From assembly GCF_020164455.1 (NCBI RefSeq), contig NZ_JAIQWW010000003.1, positions 186,001 through 250,000 of the forward strand: DNA of 64,000 bases. Reading direction: 5' to 3'. Source of the DNA: Phyllobacterium chamaecytisi (GTDB lineage: Bacteria > Pseudomonadota > Alphaproteobacteria > Rhizobiales > Rhizobiaceae). Numbering within the stretch: the stretch's first letter is position 1; each line of letters begins with the position of its first letter. This document shows, in pieces, positions 8,713-17,773 of this stretch. The position numbers and the translations under genes are program-made. The notes below the pieces were generated by a model, which did no database searches, was not told the origin of the DNA, and saw only the letters and a program-made list of their open reading frames with translations.

Positions 8713-9708
8713 ATGGCAAAAGCCCAGGAACCGAGCCAGTCTGCTGGTGCCGCCCGGTCAAGTTTCGATGGGCTGGACCTCAATGACATCGTTATATTCA
8801 CACGTGTCGTCCAGTATGGCAGCTTTACCGAAGCGGCAAAGATCTTCACAAAGTCGCCGTCCTATATGAGCAAACATGTCACTCAGCTCGAAAACTCTCT
8901 GGCCCTGACATTGCTGCACCGCTCGACGCACAAGGTGTTTCTCACCGATGCCGGCAGTGTGCTGTTCGAACATTGCGTCCGGATACTCGCGGAACTCGAT
9001 GCGGCCAAGGCGGATGCCAGCGGGCTCAGCAGTGAATTGATCGGAAATCTCAGGATACACACCACACCGGGGGTAGGGCAGGGGTTGGTCGTCCCGGCCA
9101 TCATCGATTTCAATACGGAATACCCGGCCGTGAAAGTGGAACTTACCGTCAGCGTGAATTCGGTGAGCCTCATGGAGCGAGGGGTGGACGTCGTCGTCGG
9201 CAGTCGTCATTTTGAAGATGATGAGTCTTTTCACAGCGGCCTCTTCGAACGCAAACTCGGCCCGGCCCCCTATGCCATTTGTGCGGCGCCGGGTTATTTT
9301 GCTCGCCATGGAATGCCGAATCGCCCACACGACCTTCAAAACCACAATTGCCTTGTCCATATGACGCAGAAACGAGATCCCAAGATCTGGCAAATCAGAT
9401 CCGATGGCGAGGATGTTGCCGTTCCCGTCGATGGAACGTTTCATTCCAACCTTGAGGGCGCGATATTGCTCTCAGCGGTTGAAGGGGCCGGCATCGTGCG
9501 CCTGCCGCTTTATAGCGTTGCTGCTGAAATCCAGACGGGGCAACTCGTTCCGATTTTTGACGGAGACGTCATTTCTGATCGTGTGATCAAGGCATTCTAT
9601 CCGAAGAGCCGGTTCGTACCAAAGAAGGTGCGCGCATTTCTGGCCATCCTGGAAACCAGGTTGAAGACGCGTATGCAGGACTATGAGAAATCGAGCGTCG
9701 CGAGTTAG
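8713..9708 (+). CDS. LysR-family transcriptional regulator
   Basis: A 331-aa LysR regulator. A winged HTH (about 25-84) contains FTEAAKIFTKSPSYMSKHV and a TxaGxxLFEH wing, and is followed by a periplasmic-binding-like effector domain (about 110-320). It lies 20 bp after the eutA-like gene in the same direction, so it is probably co-transcribed with the genes it may control, which is less common than the divergent LysR arrangement. No clear T-N11-A site was identified. It likely senses a catabolite of the TTT/ThDP locus (inference from position). Confidence 0.9.
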   Translation: MAKAQEPSQSAGAARSSFDGLDLNDIVIFTRVVQYGSFTEAAKIFTKSPSYMSKHVTQLENSLALTLLHRSTHKVFLTDAGSVLFEHCVRILAELDAAKADASGLSSELIGNLRIHTTPGVGQGLVVPAIIDFNTEYPAVKVELTVSVNSVSLMERGVDVVVGSRHFEDDESFHSGLFERKLGPAPYAICAAPGYFARHGMPNRPHDLQNHNCLVHMTQKRDPKIWQIRSDGEDVAVPVDGTFHSNLEGAILLSAVEGAGIVRLPLYSVAAEIQTGQLVPIFDGDVISDRVIKAFYPKSRFVPKKVRAFLAILETRLKTRMQDYEKSSVAS

Positions 9709-9779
9709 GCCTATATCAGGCGGGCAATTCCCCAGACTGTGATGCGTTTCACCCACAACTAAAGCGAGACTACTCAACG

Positions 9780-10418
9780 ATGCCGTTCCATTTAGATCAA
9801 GCCACCATTACCGCTTATTTCGAAGTGATTATGATCAACGTGCTTCTGTCAGGAGACAATGTGATCGTCATCGCCATGGCGGCGGCAGGTCTCGCCAACG
9901 ATCTGCGTGGCAAGGCCATTGCCGCTGGCATTGCGGCGGCTGCGGTCATCCGGATCGTTTTCGCGGTAACGGCGGTCAAGCTCCTTGCAATCACCGGCAT
10001 CACGTTCGCCGGCGGCCTTTTGCTTCTGTGGATCTGCTGGACGATGTTGCAGGAGCTGCGCGCGTCCGGGGCGGACGATGAGGGTCACCTTGCAGCAACT
10101 GATGGCGGTGCGCTTGCCATCAAACCCAAGATGTTCCGCCAGGCCATCTTTCAGATCATTCTTGCCGATGTGTCCATGTCCCTCGACAATGTGCTGGCTG
10201 TCGCCGGGGCGGCCAAGGAAAATATGCACGCACTGATATTCGGGTTGATCCTGTCCGTTCTGCTGATGGGGCTGGCATCGTCGTTCGTTGCGAAGCTCCT
10301 CAACAGGTACAAGTGGATTGGCTGGATAGGCTTGGCGATCATCGTCTACGTCGCCCTCGACATGGTCTGGCAAGGTGGCAATGAGCTCGCGACACTCTAC
10401 GGAATTCACATCGCCTGA
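9780..10418 (+). CDS. TerC/YjbE-family integral membrane protein
   Basis: A 212-aa polytopic membrane protein of the TerC family, with about 6-7 TM helices. The family's two acidic membrane motifs are present: LLSGDNVIVIAMA near residues 22-34, and LADVSMSLDNVLAVAG near 125-140. TerC-type proteins export Mn or other metals, or act with tellurium-resistance proteins; the YjbE branch is linked to manganese. The relation to the catabolic locus is unclear and it may be an independent unit. The ribosome site before ATG 9780 is weak. Confidence 0.85.
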   Translation: MPFHLDQATITAYFEVIMINVLLSGDNVIVIAMAAAGLANDLRGKAIAAGIAAAAVIRIVFAVTAVKLLAITGITFAGGLLLLWICWTMLQELRASGADDEGHLAATDGGALAIKPKMFRQAIFQIILADVSMSLDNVLAVAGAAKENMHALIFGLILSVLLMGLASSFVAKLLNRYKWIGWIGLAIIVYVALDMVWQGGNELATLYGIHIA

Positions 10419-10533
10419 TCGAACCAATCGAAGCTTGCCAGCTAATTTCCATGGGGCAGATAGCTAAAATTTGTTCTTGTCACCGCTAGGTCTCGATGTG
10501 ACGTTCCCGGCGGAGGACATGGAGGAGAGATTA

Positions 10534-11493
10534 ATGAACAAGTTGCTCGCAGCACTCATCACCTGCGCTGGCATGGTGACTGCCCCTGTGGCGATGGCTG
10601 CGGATTTTCCGGCCAAGAACATCCAATTCGTCATACCCGTCAGCCCGGGCGGCGGCTTCGATACCTATGTGCGGGCGGTCGCACCAATCATTGAGCGTCA
10701 CCTGCCGCAATCCGTCAATATCGTCCCGACAAACATTCCGGCCGCGGGCGGGGCGCGGGGCGCCGCGCAGGTCTATCGCGCAAAACCCGATGGCTACACG
10801 ATCGGCATCTTCAACATACCGGGCATGCTGGTTCCACAGATCAGAGGCGACAGCGATCTCCAGTACGATCTGAAAAAGATGACTTGGCTCGGCAGTTTCG
10901 GACAGGATGGTTACGGCGTCGGCGTGCCTACAGCGTCGCCTTATAAAACGGTTGCGGATTTGAAGGCACTTGATCGTCCGGTCAAATTCACCGCGTCGGG
11001 ACCCTCATCAACCGCCTATTCGGCGACGATGATCGCCACCGACATGCTTGGTATCAAGCGCGAAATCATCTCGGGCTACAAGGGCAGCAATGATTATGTG
11101 CTCGCGGTCATTCGCGGCGACGGAGACGCGGTGATCGGTCCTCTTCCGGTCATGGAGAAATTCGTCGAATCCGGAGAATTGCGGATCATCGGAACCTTCG
11201 AGGAAAAATCGTCTGTACCGGGCGCTCAAAACGCGGTCGAAATGGGCCAGCCCGATCTTTCCAAACTGTCGGTCGGGCGTCTTGTGGCCGGTCCTCCAGA
11301 TCTTCCGCCAGAGGTGGCCAAGACCCTTTCCGAGAGTCTTATGGCGGCAATGCAGGACCCGGCTATGGCGACATGGTCGAAGGAGAGCGGCATTGCGGTC
11401 GAACCTGGCGATGCAGCATCCGCCAAGGGAATTCTCGAAGGCCAATTCAACTTCTACGAGCGCTACAGCAAGTATCTCGGCCCTGCAAACTAG
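10534..11493 (+). CDS. tctC: TTT transporter periplasmic substrate-binding protein (second system)
   Basis: Second TctC/Bug receptor (319 aa), paralogous to the one at 2043. The signal peptide ends near residue 23 (AMA|ADF). The mature start reads AKNIQFVIPVSPGGGFDTYVR, and a PTNIPAAGGARGAAQVY pocket segment follows. GGAGGAGA immediately before ATG 10534 fixes the start; an in-phase extension to 10471 has no ribosome site. It leads a tctC-tctA-tctB operon, the reverse gene order of the first system. The two receptors are clearly divergent, so they probably bind different though related acids. Confidence 0.93.
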   Translation: MNKLLAALITCAGMVTAPVAMAADFPAKNIQFVIPVSPGGGFDTYVRAVAPIIERHLPQSVNIVPTNIPAAGGARGAAQVYRAKPDGYTIGIFNIPGMLVPQIRGDSDLQYDLKKMTWLGSFGQDGYGVGVPTASPYKTVADLKALDRPVKFTASGPSSTAYSATMIATDMLGIKREIISGYKGSNDYVLAVIRGDGDAVIGPLPVMEKFVESGELRIIGTFEEKSSVPGAQNAVEMGQPDLSKLSVGRLVAGPPDLPPEVAKTLSESLMAAMQDPAMATWSKESGIAVEPGDAASAKGILEGQFNFYERYSKYLGPAN

Positions 11494-11518
11494 GCTGTAA
11501 TCTATTCGAGGAATATCC

Positions 11519-13021
11519 ATGCTTGATGTCGCGCTAACCGCTGCTGGCAACGTATTTACATTACAGTCGCTGCTTTTCCTGACCATCGGAATGTTGATTG
11601 GGCTTGTCGTCGGTGTCGTTCCCGGTATGGGCGGCACCACTGCGCTTGCCGTATTCGGACCGATGACGGTCGGTCTTGATCCGTATTCAGCACTCTCGCT
11701 CGCCGGCGGGCTCATGGGCGCCGTATCCTTCGGTGGGTCGGTCACGTCGATCCTTATCAACCTGCCGGGTGGCGCTCCAAATGCAGCAACCTGTCTCGAT
11801 GGCTATCCGCTCGCACAACAAGGCAAGGCAGGACTGGCGCTTGGTGCTTCCGCCAGCGCCTCGTCGGTGGGCGGGGTCATCGGCGTGTTCACGTTGTTGC
11901 TGGTTATTCCCATATCCAAGAAGATCGTGCTTGCCTTTGGTCCATCGGAATTCTTCCTGCTGGCAACCCTTGGCCTTGTGACGATCGCAGCCTGCGCACC
12001 AGGGCGCATGCTTCGCGCCATGATCGTCGGCGGCATCGGGCTGCTATTCGCGTTTATCGGCTTCGACAATGTCAATGGCGGGACGAGGTTCACATTTGGC
12101 ATAGAGCATTTGTGGGAAGGCATCCCGCTCGCACCGGCGATGATCGGCCTGTTCGCTTTTCCGGAAATGATCGAGCTTTCTGCCAAGGGCGGCTCGATCG
12201 CCAAGGACAAGGGGCAGGTCGGCCTGACGGGAACACTCGATGGCGTCTGGGCTTCGTTCAAATATTGGAAGACCCTTCTGCGCGGTTCGCTGATCGGAAC
12301 GCTGGTGGGGGCCATACCCGGCGTCGGCGGCACCGTTGCTGCGTTCCTCGCTTATTTCAGTACGGTTCAGGCATCCAAAAATCCGGAAAGCTTCGGCAAG
12401 GGCAACATCGAAGGCGTGATCGCACCGGAGGCCGCCAATAACGCCAAGGATGGCGGCAACCTCATCCCGACGCTCGCATTCGGCATTCCCGGTACAGCCG
12501 AAATGGCGGTGCTGCTCGGTGTTCTCGTGCTGCACGGGATGGAACCCGGACCAACGATGATCCTGCACCATGAGGCGGAGATCTACGGTCTTATTCTCAC
12601 CCTTACGCTGTCGTCGATTCTCGCATCGGTGATCGGATTGATGATGGTCCGGCCTCTCGCGATGATTACGCGGCTCGATGCGCATATCCTGGTTCCGTCG
12701 GTCATTGCGATCTCGTTCGTCGGTGCCTACGCCAACAACTCGCTGCCCGGCGACATCGTGCTTGCCTTTGTCTTCGGCGTGATCGGTTATCTGCTGATCC
12801 GTTTCGATTATCCGCGGTTGCCGCTGGTCATCGCATTGGTGCTCGGCGAGCTTGCTGAACGCAGTTTCGCGCAGGCGATGATGATCTCGGGTGGTAGCTG
12901 GTCGATCTTCGTGACACGGCCGATTTCCGCGCTGCTGTTTGCCCTGATCGTCATGGCTTTGACCTATCCAATGATACGCACGCTCTTGCAGCGGCGCCAT
13001 TCAGTCGAGGAAGTATCATGA
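11519..13021 (+). CDS. tctA: TTT transporter large permease TctA (second system)
   Basis: Complete 500-aa TctA with about 12 hydrophobic segments. Conserved features seen: VGVVPGMGGTTALA near residue 35, INLPGGAPNAATCLDGYPLAQQG near 80-102, GAIPGVGGTVAAF near 262 and PEAANNAKDGG near 305. It follows tctC by 25 bp and overlaps tctB by four bases (ATGA at 13018). It moves the receptor-bound acid across the inner membrane, coupled to an ion gradient in this family. Confidence 0.94.
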   Translation: MLDVALTAAGNVFTLQSLLFLTIGMLIGLVVGVVPGMGGTTALAVFGPMTVGLDPYSALSLAGGLMGAVSFGGSVTSILINLPGGAPNAATCLDGYPLAQQGKAGLALGASASASSVGGVIGVFTLLLVIPISKKIVLAFGPSEFFLLATLGLVTIAACAPGRMLRAMIVGGIGLLFAFIGFDNVNGGTRFTFGIEHLWEGIPLAPAMIGLFAFPEMIELSAKGGSIAKDKGQVGLTGTLDGVWASFKYWKTLLRGSLIGTLVGAIPGVGGTVAAFLAYFSTVQASKNPESFGKGNIEGVIAPEAANNAKDGGNLIPTLAFGIPGTAEMAVLLGVLVLHGMEPGPTMILHHEAEIYGLILTLTLSSILASVIGLMMVRPLAMITRLDAHILVPSVIAISFVGAYANNSLPGDIVLAFVFGVIGYLLIRFDYPRLPLVIALVLGELAERSFAQAMMISGGSWSIFVTRPISALLFALIVMALTYPMIRTLLQRRHSVEEVS

Positions 13022-13536
13022 GCGCTCCACGAAAGAGCTTTTCGGCGCTTGCCGAGAATTTTGGCCCGCCGCTGGTGTTTCTTGCGGTTACGCTGATATT
13101 CATTGTCGCGGCCTATGGCTATCCTCCGACTTCGCGTGAGGTCCCGCTTCTCATCGGTTATGTCCTGATCGTCTTGATTGCGCTGGATATACTTTCGCGG
13201 ACCTCGACCTCGACCGGAGAATTGGTCCGGCGCTATCTCAACCCGGCAAGCGGGTTGCCGGGCGTTCCGAAGTCGGCAGGCGATGAAGGCGAAGAACATC
13301 CTTCAGGGCAAAAGGAACTATTGGCCGTCGGTTGGGTCGCCGCATTTACAGCCGCCGTCATGATAGTCGGCATTCTCCCTGCAGTGCCGGCCTATGTCGC
13401 ATCCTACATGATCGTCGAGGGCCGCAAGAGCGTCAAGTTCAGTATCCTGATCGCAGCTTCGATCGCACTGTTTCTTTGGCTCAGCTTCGAGATGATCCTT
13501 TCCATCCCCCTCTACCGCGGCATGCTCTTCGAATGA
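13018..13536 (+). CDS. tctB: TTT transporter small permease TctB (second system)
   Basis: A 172-aa small subunit. Hydrophobic segments lie at about 16-37, 42-61, 100-125 and 135-160, with a charged loop (about 62-98) rich in Gly, Ser and Glu. Start and stop signals overlap with tctA upstream, indicating coupling. The sequence is diverged from the TctB at 1435, as is normal for this family. A class II aldolase gene starts 32 bp downstream, so the aldolase is probably in this transporter's operon. Confidence 0.88.
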   Translation: MSAPRKSFSALAENFGPPLVFLAVTLIFIVAAYGYPPTSREVPLLIGYVLIVLIALDILSRTSTSTGELVRRYLNPASGLPGVPKSAGDEGEEHPSGQKELLAVGWVAAFTAAVMIVGILPAVPAYVASYMIVEGRKSVKFSILIAASIALFLWLSFEMILSIPLYRGMLFE

Positions 13537-13567
13537 TGCGCATGAAATCTATGCTCAGGAGCTACAA

Positions 13568-14326
13568 ATGACCATTAATCAGCCACCCCCGTCTGGAAGC
13601 GTTGAGCAGAAATTGCGCGAGGAGGTCGCCGCATGCACGCTTATCCTCAACAGTCTCGACATCCTAGGCTATAGTGGCCATGTCAGCGCCCGCATGCCGG
13701 ATGGTAAGCATCTGTTGATCCAGTCGTTCGATCAAAGCCGTGCTTCGCTGCGGCCCGACGACCTATTGATCTGTGATCTCGATGGTGTCGTAGTGGCCGG
13801 TCCGGAAGGTATTCGCGCCCCGGCTGAAGTTTACCTCCACACTGAGATACTTCGCGCCCGGCCGGACGTTCAGGCCGTTGCGCATTTCCACGATGATCTC
13901 GCAACGATGTTCACGATTGTTAAGAACCGGCCGCTTTTGCCTGTCAAAAACCATGCAATCCGCTGGGCGAGCGGTGTTCCCGTTCACCCGGATCCAAGTC
14001 ACGTGAGCGATGCCACTCTTGGCAGGGCGCTCGCGAAGACGCTGGGGCAAAAGCAGGCGCTGCAGATCAGGGCCCATGGTCAGGTGATTGTCGCCGAATC
14101 GGTCAAGCATCTCTTGATCGATTCGATCCACTTCGTTGAGAACGCCAAGGCATTGTACGACGCCCACATGCTGGGAGAGGTTGAGCCGCTTACGGCGGGC
14201 GAACTGGAAGACTTTGGACGTACGTTCAATCGCGACAGACATGTCCACAAGCTTTGGAAATATTACGCGGGAAGAGCGATCGATTCAGGTATTGTTCCCG
14301 CTGACTGGTCTTACGCAGCACCCTGA
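13568..14326 (+). CDS. Class II aldolase/adducin-domain protein
   Basis: A 252-aa cytosolic protein of the class II aldolase/adducin family (zinc-dependent aldolases, epimerases and decarboxylases). The metal site is visible: AHFHDD gives two His ligands, RAHGQVIVAES gives a third, and EVYLHTEI carries the likely catalytic glutamate. AGGAGC before ATG 13568 supports the start. Members of this branch often sit with TTT or carboxylate transporters. The substrate is unknown. It is a different subgroup from the tetronate-phosphate decarboxylase at 18878 and should not be merged with it. Confidence 0.85.
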   Translation: MTINQPPPSGSVEQKLREEVAACTLILNSLDILGYSGHVSARMPDGKHLLIQSFDQSRASLRPDDLLICDLDGVVVAGPEGIRAPAEVYLHTEILRARPDVQAVAHFHDDLATMFTIVKNRPLLPVKNHAIRWASGVPVHPDPSHVSDATLGRALAKTLGQKQALQIRAHGQVIVAESVKHLLIDSIHFVENAKALYDAHMLGEVEPLTAGELEDFGRTFNRDRHVHKLWKYYAGRAIDSGIVPADWSYAAP

Positions 14327-14341
14327 TCGTAGTGATCAGTC

Positions 14342-14626
14342 CTAACTGACGATGTTGAAACCGTCAGCCGGCTGGTCGCCATCGACGGCTTCGCTGGTGA
14401 CGCTCGAAACCGAAGCTGCTTGCGGTCCTTCTTTGAAGCGTTGCAGCATCGTGGATACAGCTTGTTCCGGCCCGGCGATGCGGGCGGTGACCGAGCCGTC
14501 ACTGCCATTGCGCACCCAGCCGCTCAGGCCGAGCTTTTTTGCCTCCGACTGCGTCCAGTAGCGAAAACCTACGCCCTGCACCCTTCCGCGGATGTGAACC
14601 ATCAATGCTTTGGGTTCGGTCGTCAT
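14342..14626 (-). CDS. acyP: Acylphosphatase
   Basis: A 94-aa acylphosphatase, which hydrolyses the carboxyl-phosphate bond of acyl phosphates such as 1,3-bisphosphoglycerate. The signature [15 protein letters not shown] holds the phosphate-loop Arg, and [13 protein letters not shown] follows with the catalytic Asn. GGAGG five bases before ATG 14626 fixes the start; an ATG at 14638 would add four residues. It lies 33 bp after otnK in the same direction, so it may be transcribed with the tetronate operon, but the enzyme is a common stand-alone gene and the link is weak. Confidence 0.92.
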   Translation of the reverse strand: MTTEPKALMVHIRGRVQGVGFRYWTQSEAKKLGLSGWVRNGSDGSVTARIAGPEQAVSTMLQRFKEGPQAASVSSVTSEAVDGDQPADGFNIVS

Positions 14627-14659
14627 CGCCGCCTCCATCAACTGCCCGCGCTATTGTCT

Positions 14660-15940
14660 TTAACGCATCATGGTCAGAGCGGTTGCAAAGAAGTCCTTGC
14701 CTCCAAAGTTTCCCGATTTGAGAGCCATGAGCATATCTCCCTGCGCACTCCCCACTGTGCGCAGGACTGGCACGCCCGGTGCAATTTCGGGCCCGATCAG
14801 GAATGCCGGAATGGCAAGCCGATCCACCACTGCGCCTGAGGTTTCGCCGCCTGCGACCACCAGACGCCGTACGCCCCTTGCCACGAGTTCGGCTGCGATA
14901 GTCGACGTTGCGGTCTCGATCGCATGGCCCGATGCCTCACGTCCGTATCGCGACTGGAGCCAGGAAACCCTTTCGGGTGACGCACTTGCCGCGATAGCGA
15001 CGGGACCAGCTGAAATGCGCTCGCCAGCCCAGCTAAGAGCCGCGGCTATTTCGTCTGAACCTGCAATCAGCTTTTCGCTGTCGAGCTTCAGAACGGGCAT
15101 GGACCGCTCGGCAACTTCCAGCTGCTCGAGCGTCGCCCGGGAGCAGCTGCCGGCAACAATGGCGGCCAGTCCACCGACGGGACGCATGGCACCATCTGTC
15201 GTTCCCGTCTGCAATGGCACCTGACCGGATTTTACAAGAGCGCGGGCAAGTCCAAGCCCCAGACCGGATGCTCCGGTTGAGATCCCCATTTCGACCGCGA
15301 CATCACCGAGTGTTTCGAGATCGCGTTCAACGATTGCGTCGGCGATTGCTGTGGTGAAGCCCTGCATGCGTAAGCTGTCGAGACGCGCCTTCACAGCCGC
15401 CGGCCCGCCTGCGACCGTCGTCAGATCGACGAGGCCCACGGTCCCCTGCGACTGCCTTGCCATGACGCGTACCAGATTGGCATCGTGCATCGGATTGAGA
15501 GGATGGTCTTTCAGGGGGCTTTCGTTCAGCGGTTGTCCGTTAACGAAGAGATGGCCGAAATAGACCGTGCGCCCCGTCTCCGGAAAGGCCGACGTTACAA
15601 GAACTATGCCCTCTCCTGCAGTATCGCTAAGTGCTTCAGTGACCGGACCGATATTGCCGGCATCGGTGGAGTCGAATGTCGAGCAGATCTTGTAAAGGAC
15701 GTGCTTTGCGCCTCTCCTTTGCAGCCATTGATAGGCCGCTGATGCAGATGACACGGCGTCCGCAGCGGCCACCGAGCGGATCTTCAGCGCGACCACGACT
15801 GCATCGACGTCGGGCAGGTCCAACGCGGCGGCCGGTATGCCCACGGTCTGGATCGTACGCAGGCCATTTTTCGTAAGCGTATTGGCGAGATCGGACGCCC
15901 CTGTGTAATCATCGGCTATTGATCCAAGCAAGATGGCCAT
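14660..15940 (-). CDS. otnK: 3-oxo-tetronate 4-kinase (four-carbon acid sugar kinase)
   Basis: A 426-aa four-carbon acid sugar kinase (DUF1537/OtnK family). It phosphorylates 3-oxo-tetronate at O4 with ATP. Seen: the N-terminal GSIADDYTGASDLANTL motif for substrate binding, a TSAFPETGRTVYFGHLFVNG segment, and a C-terminal nucleotide part with VVAGGETSGAV. Ribosome site GGAGG overlaps the otnI stop, and ATG 15940 lies four bases beyond it, so otnI-otnK are coupled. Together with ltnD, otnI and otnC in the divergent unit it completes a tetronate-to-DHAP route (established for this gene set in other Proteobacteria). Confidence 0.92.
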   Translation of the reverse strand: MAILLGSIADDYTGASDLANTLTKNGLRTIQTVGIPAAALDLPDVDAVVVALKIRSVAAADAVSSASAAYQWLQRRGAKHVLYKICSTFDSTDAGNIGPVTEALSDTAGEGIVLVTSAFPETGRTVYFGHLFVNGQPLNESPLKDHPLNPMHDANLVRVMARQSQGTVGLVDLTTVAGGPAAVKARLDSLRMQGFTTAIADAIVERDLETLGDVAVEMGISTGASGLGLGLARALVKSGQVPLQTGTTDGAMRPVGGLAAIVAGSCSRATLEQLEVAERSMPVLKLDSEKLIAGSDEIAAALSWAGERISAGPVAIAASASPERVSWLQSRYGREASGHAIETATSTIAAELVARGVRRLVVAGGETSGAVVDRLAIPAFLIGPEIAPGVPVLRTVGSAQGDMLMALKSGNFGGKDFFATALTMMR

Positions 15941-15943
15941 CGT

Positions 15944-16720
15944 CTACCTCCGTCTAAAGGCTTCGAACCAGTTCAAGCCATCCAGGGTTTTGGCTCTCGG
16001 GATGTATTCGCACCCGATGAACCCGCTATAGCCAAGCCGGTCGATCTCACCGAACAGATAGGGATAGTTCAGCTCTTCACCATCTGGCTCGTGGCGCGAG
16101 GGGACGCTGGCAATCTGGATATGTCCGACGATCGGCATGAGGCGGCGCAAGGCCATGGTCACATCGCCGTGCATGATCTGACGATGATAGATATCGAACT
16201 GCAGTTTCAGGTTCGGCAGGCCGAGTTCTGTAATGAGCTCTTCGGCTGTGCTGAAATCATTGAGGTAATATCCTGGCATGTTTCGCCCGTTGATCGGCTC
16301 GAGCAACAGGTCGATGCCAGCTTCGGCAAACCGGCCGGCTGTGTAGGTGACCGAGCTCCGGTAACAGGATGCAGCCGTCTCGTCACGGGAATCCGCAATG
16401 CCGGCCATCAGGTGCAGCCGCTTTACGCCGGTCGCCGATGCGTATTCGAGCGCCCGTTTCACATCCGACTTCAAGGCATCGAACCGTCCGGGCAGCGCGG
16501 CTATCCCGCGCTCACCCGCGGCCCAGTCACCCGGAGGGAGGTTGAACAGTGCTTGCTGAAGATTGTTGCGGACGAGCCTCTCGGAGATCGCTTCTGGCGG
16601 AAACTCATAGGGAAAGAGATATTCGACTGCGGTAAAACCGGCATCGGCAGCAGCGGCGAAGCGATCGAGGAACGGCCACTCGTTAAACATCATCGACAGG
16701 TTGGCGGCAAATACCGGCAT
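15944..16720 (-). CDS. otnI: 2-oxo-tetronate isomerase (hydroxypyruvate isomerase family)
   Basis: A 258-aa TIM-barrel isomerase of the hydroxypyruvate isomerase/AP-endonuclease-2 fold. In the tetronate pathway it interconverts 2-oxo- and 3-oxo-tetronate. Family landmarks: NLSMMFNEWPFLDRFAAA at the N-terminus, LLLEPINGRN (catalytic Glu), LQFDIYHRQIMHGD (metal Asp and His), and FIGCEYIPR (second catalytic Glu). The start is ATG 16720 with AAGGA seven bases upstream. The ltnD stop lies within 18 bp, indicating one operon. A hydroxypyruvate isomerase activity cannot be excluded by sequence, but the neighbourhood favours OtnI. Confidence 0.9.
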   Translation of the reverse strand: MPVFAANLSMMFNEWPFLDRFAAAADAGFTAVEYLFPYEFPPEAISERLVRNNLQQALFNLPPGDWAAGERGIAALPGRFDALKSDVKRALEYASATGVKRLHLMAGIADSRDETAASCYRSSVTYTAGRFAEAGIDLLLEPINGRNMPGYYLNDFSTAEELITELGLPNLKLQFDIYHRQIMHGDVTMALRRLMPIVGHIQIASVPSRHEPDGEELNYPYLFGEIDRLGYSGFIGCEYIPRAKTLDGLNWFEAFRRR

Positions 16721-16734
16721 CAACGCTTTCCTTC

Positions 16735-17670
16735 TCAACCCTTGGGTTTCGCATCCGGCAGCCTTGCACCGGACAGGCTGGCATATATCCGTGCAAGAGA
16801 CGCGTCATCATCGTGACCCATGCCGGCACCGGAGGCAGCCAGATACATCTGCAAAGCCGCAGCTACGAGCGGCACCGGATAACGCTCTGCCCGTGCCATA
16901 TCCTGGACGATGCCAAGATCCTTGACGAAAATCTCGACCGTGCTGAGGGGTGTATAGTCTCCCGCCAGCACGTGCGGTACCCGGTTTTCGAACATCCAGG
17001 AGTTGCCGGCGGAAGCGGTAATTACCTCATATACCTTGTCGAGATCGAGCCCCTGTTTGGCAGCGAAGGTTATTGCCTCGCAGGCGGCGGCGATGTGGAC
17101 GCCGGCTAGCAGCTGGTTGACCATCTTGAAGGCCGCACCGGCTCCGGCTGCATCGCCGAGTTCGTAGACCTTGCCTGCCATGGCATCAAGAGCCGTACGG
17201 GCAAGCTCGAAGGCCTGTCTGGAGCCTGACGCCATGATCGTCAGTTCGCCGCTCGCCGCCTTTGCCGCGCCTCCGGATATCGGGGCGTCCAGATAATGAA
17301 GGCCGAGAGCCTCGACTCGTTGCGCAAGATCCCGTGCGACAGCAGGATCCATCGTTGCGGACGAGATGAACACAGCGCCGGGTTTCATTGTAGCGGCGAT
17401 GCCGTCTGGCCCGAACAGTATGGCCTCGGTTTGCGCACCGTTTACGACCACGGACACAACGATATCGGCACCTGTGGCGGCGCCGGCGGCTGTGGTCGCG
17501 CCACGCCCGCCATCCGCTATGAACCGATCGACGGCCGCGGGTGCAATGTCACAGCCGATCACGTGAATACCGGCACGGTGCATGGATTTGGCCATCCCCA
17601 TCCCCATTGAACCAAGTCCGATTACCGCCGCCACAACGGCATTTTGGCGGACCGCATTGGGCTCTGACAT
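16735..17670 (-). CDS. ltnD: L-threonate/D-erythronate-type 2-dehydrogenase
   Basis: A 311-aa beta-hydroxyacid dehydrogenase, first gene of the minus-strand tetronate operon. It oxidises the C2 hydroxyl of L-threonate (or a related tetronate) with NAD. Rossmann motif GLGSMG is at 18-23, the substrate loop DAPISGG at 128-134, and the catalytic lysine is K182 in FKMVNQ. GGAGG with an 8-base gap favours ATG 17670; an ATG two codons upstream is too close to it. It is expressed toward the left from the operator pair at 17751-17787. L-threonate versus D-erythronate cannot be separated by reading. Confidence 0.88.
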   Translation of the reverse strand: MSEPNAVRQNAVVAAVIGLGSMGMGMAKSMHRAGIHVIGCDIAPAAVDRFIADGGRGATTAAGAATGADIVVSVVVNGAQTEAILFGPDGIAATMKPGAVFISSATMDPAVARDLAQRVEALGLHYLDAPISGGAAKAASGELTIMASGSRQAFELARTALDAMAGKVYELGDAAGAGAAFKMVNQLLAGVHIAAACEAITFAAKQGLDLDKVYEVITASAGNSWMFENRVPHVLAGDYTPLSTVEIFVKDLGIVQDMARAERYPVPLVAAALQMYLAASGAGMGHDDDASLARIYASLSGARLPDAKPKG

Positions 17671-17750
17671 AAACATATCCTCCGGTCTGGGGTTATCCGA
17701 GTGGCGCACCACGGGATCCAACGAACGCTCCTGAAGTGATAAACCACGGA

Positions 17751-17764
17751 TGGCAGCGCTGCCA
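17751..17764. promoter_or_regulatory. LacI-family operator 1 (perfect 14-bp palindrome)
   Basis: TGGCAGCGCTGCCA is a perfect palindrome with the central CG step typical of LacI-family operators. It lies 81 bp upstream of ltnD in the divergent intergenic region, and the adjacent gene encodes a LacI-family regulator, its probable ligand. Confidence 0.8.
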
Positions 17765-17773
17765 ACCATAAAA

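Noticed and set aside
12044-13000. 318-codon frame antisense to the second tctA
   Set aside because: It is rich in Arg, His, Asp and Gln, as is typical for the complement of hydrophobic TM codons, and has no domain.
14323-14339. CTGATC-GTAGT-GATCAG as a terminator between the aldolase and acyP
   Set aside because: Only six base pairs, overlaps the aldolase stop, and no T-tract on either side.
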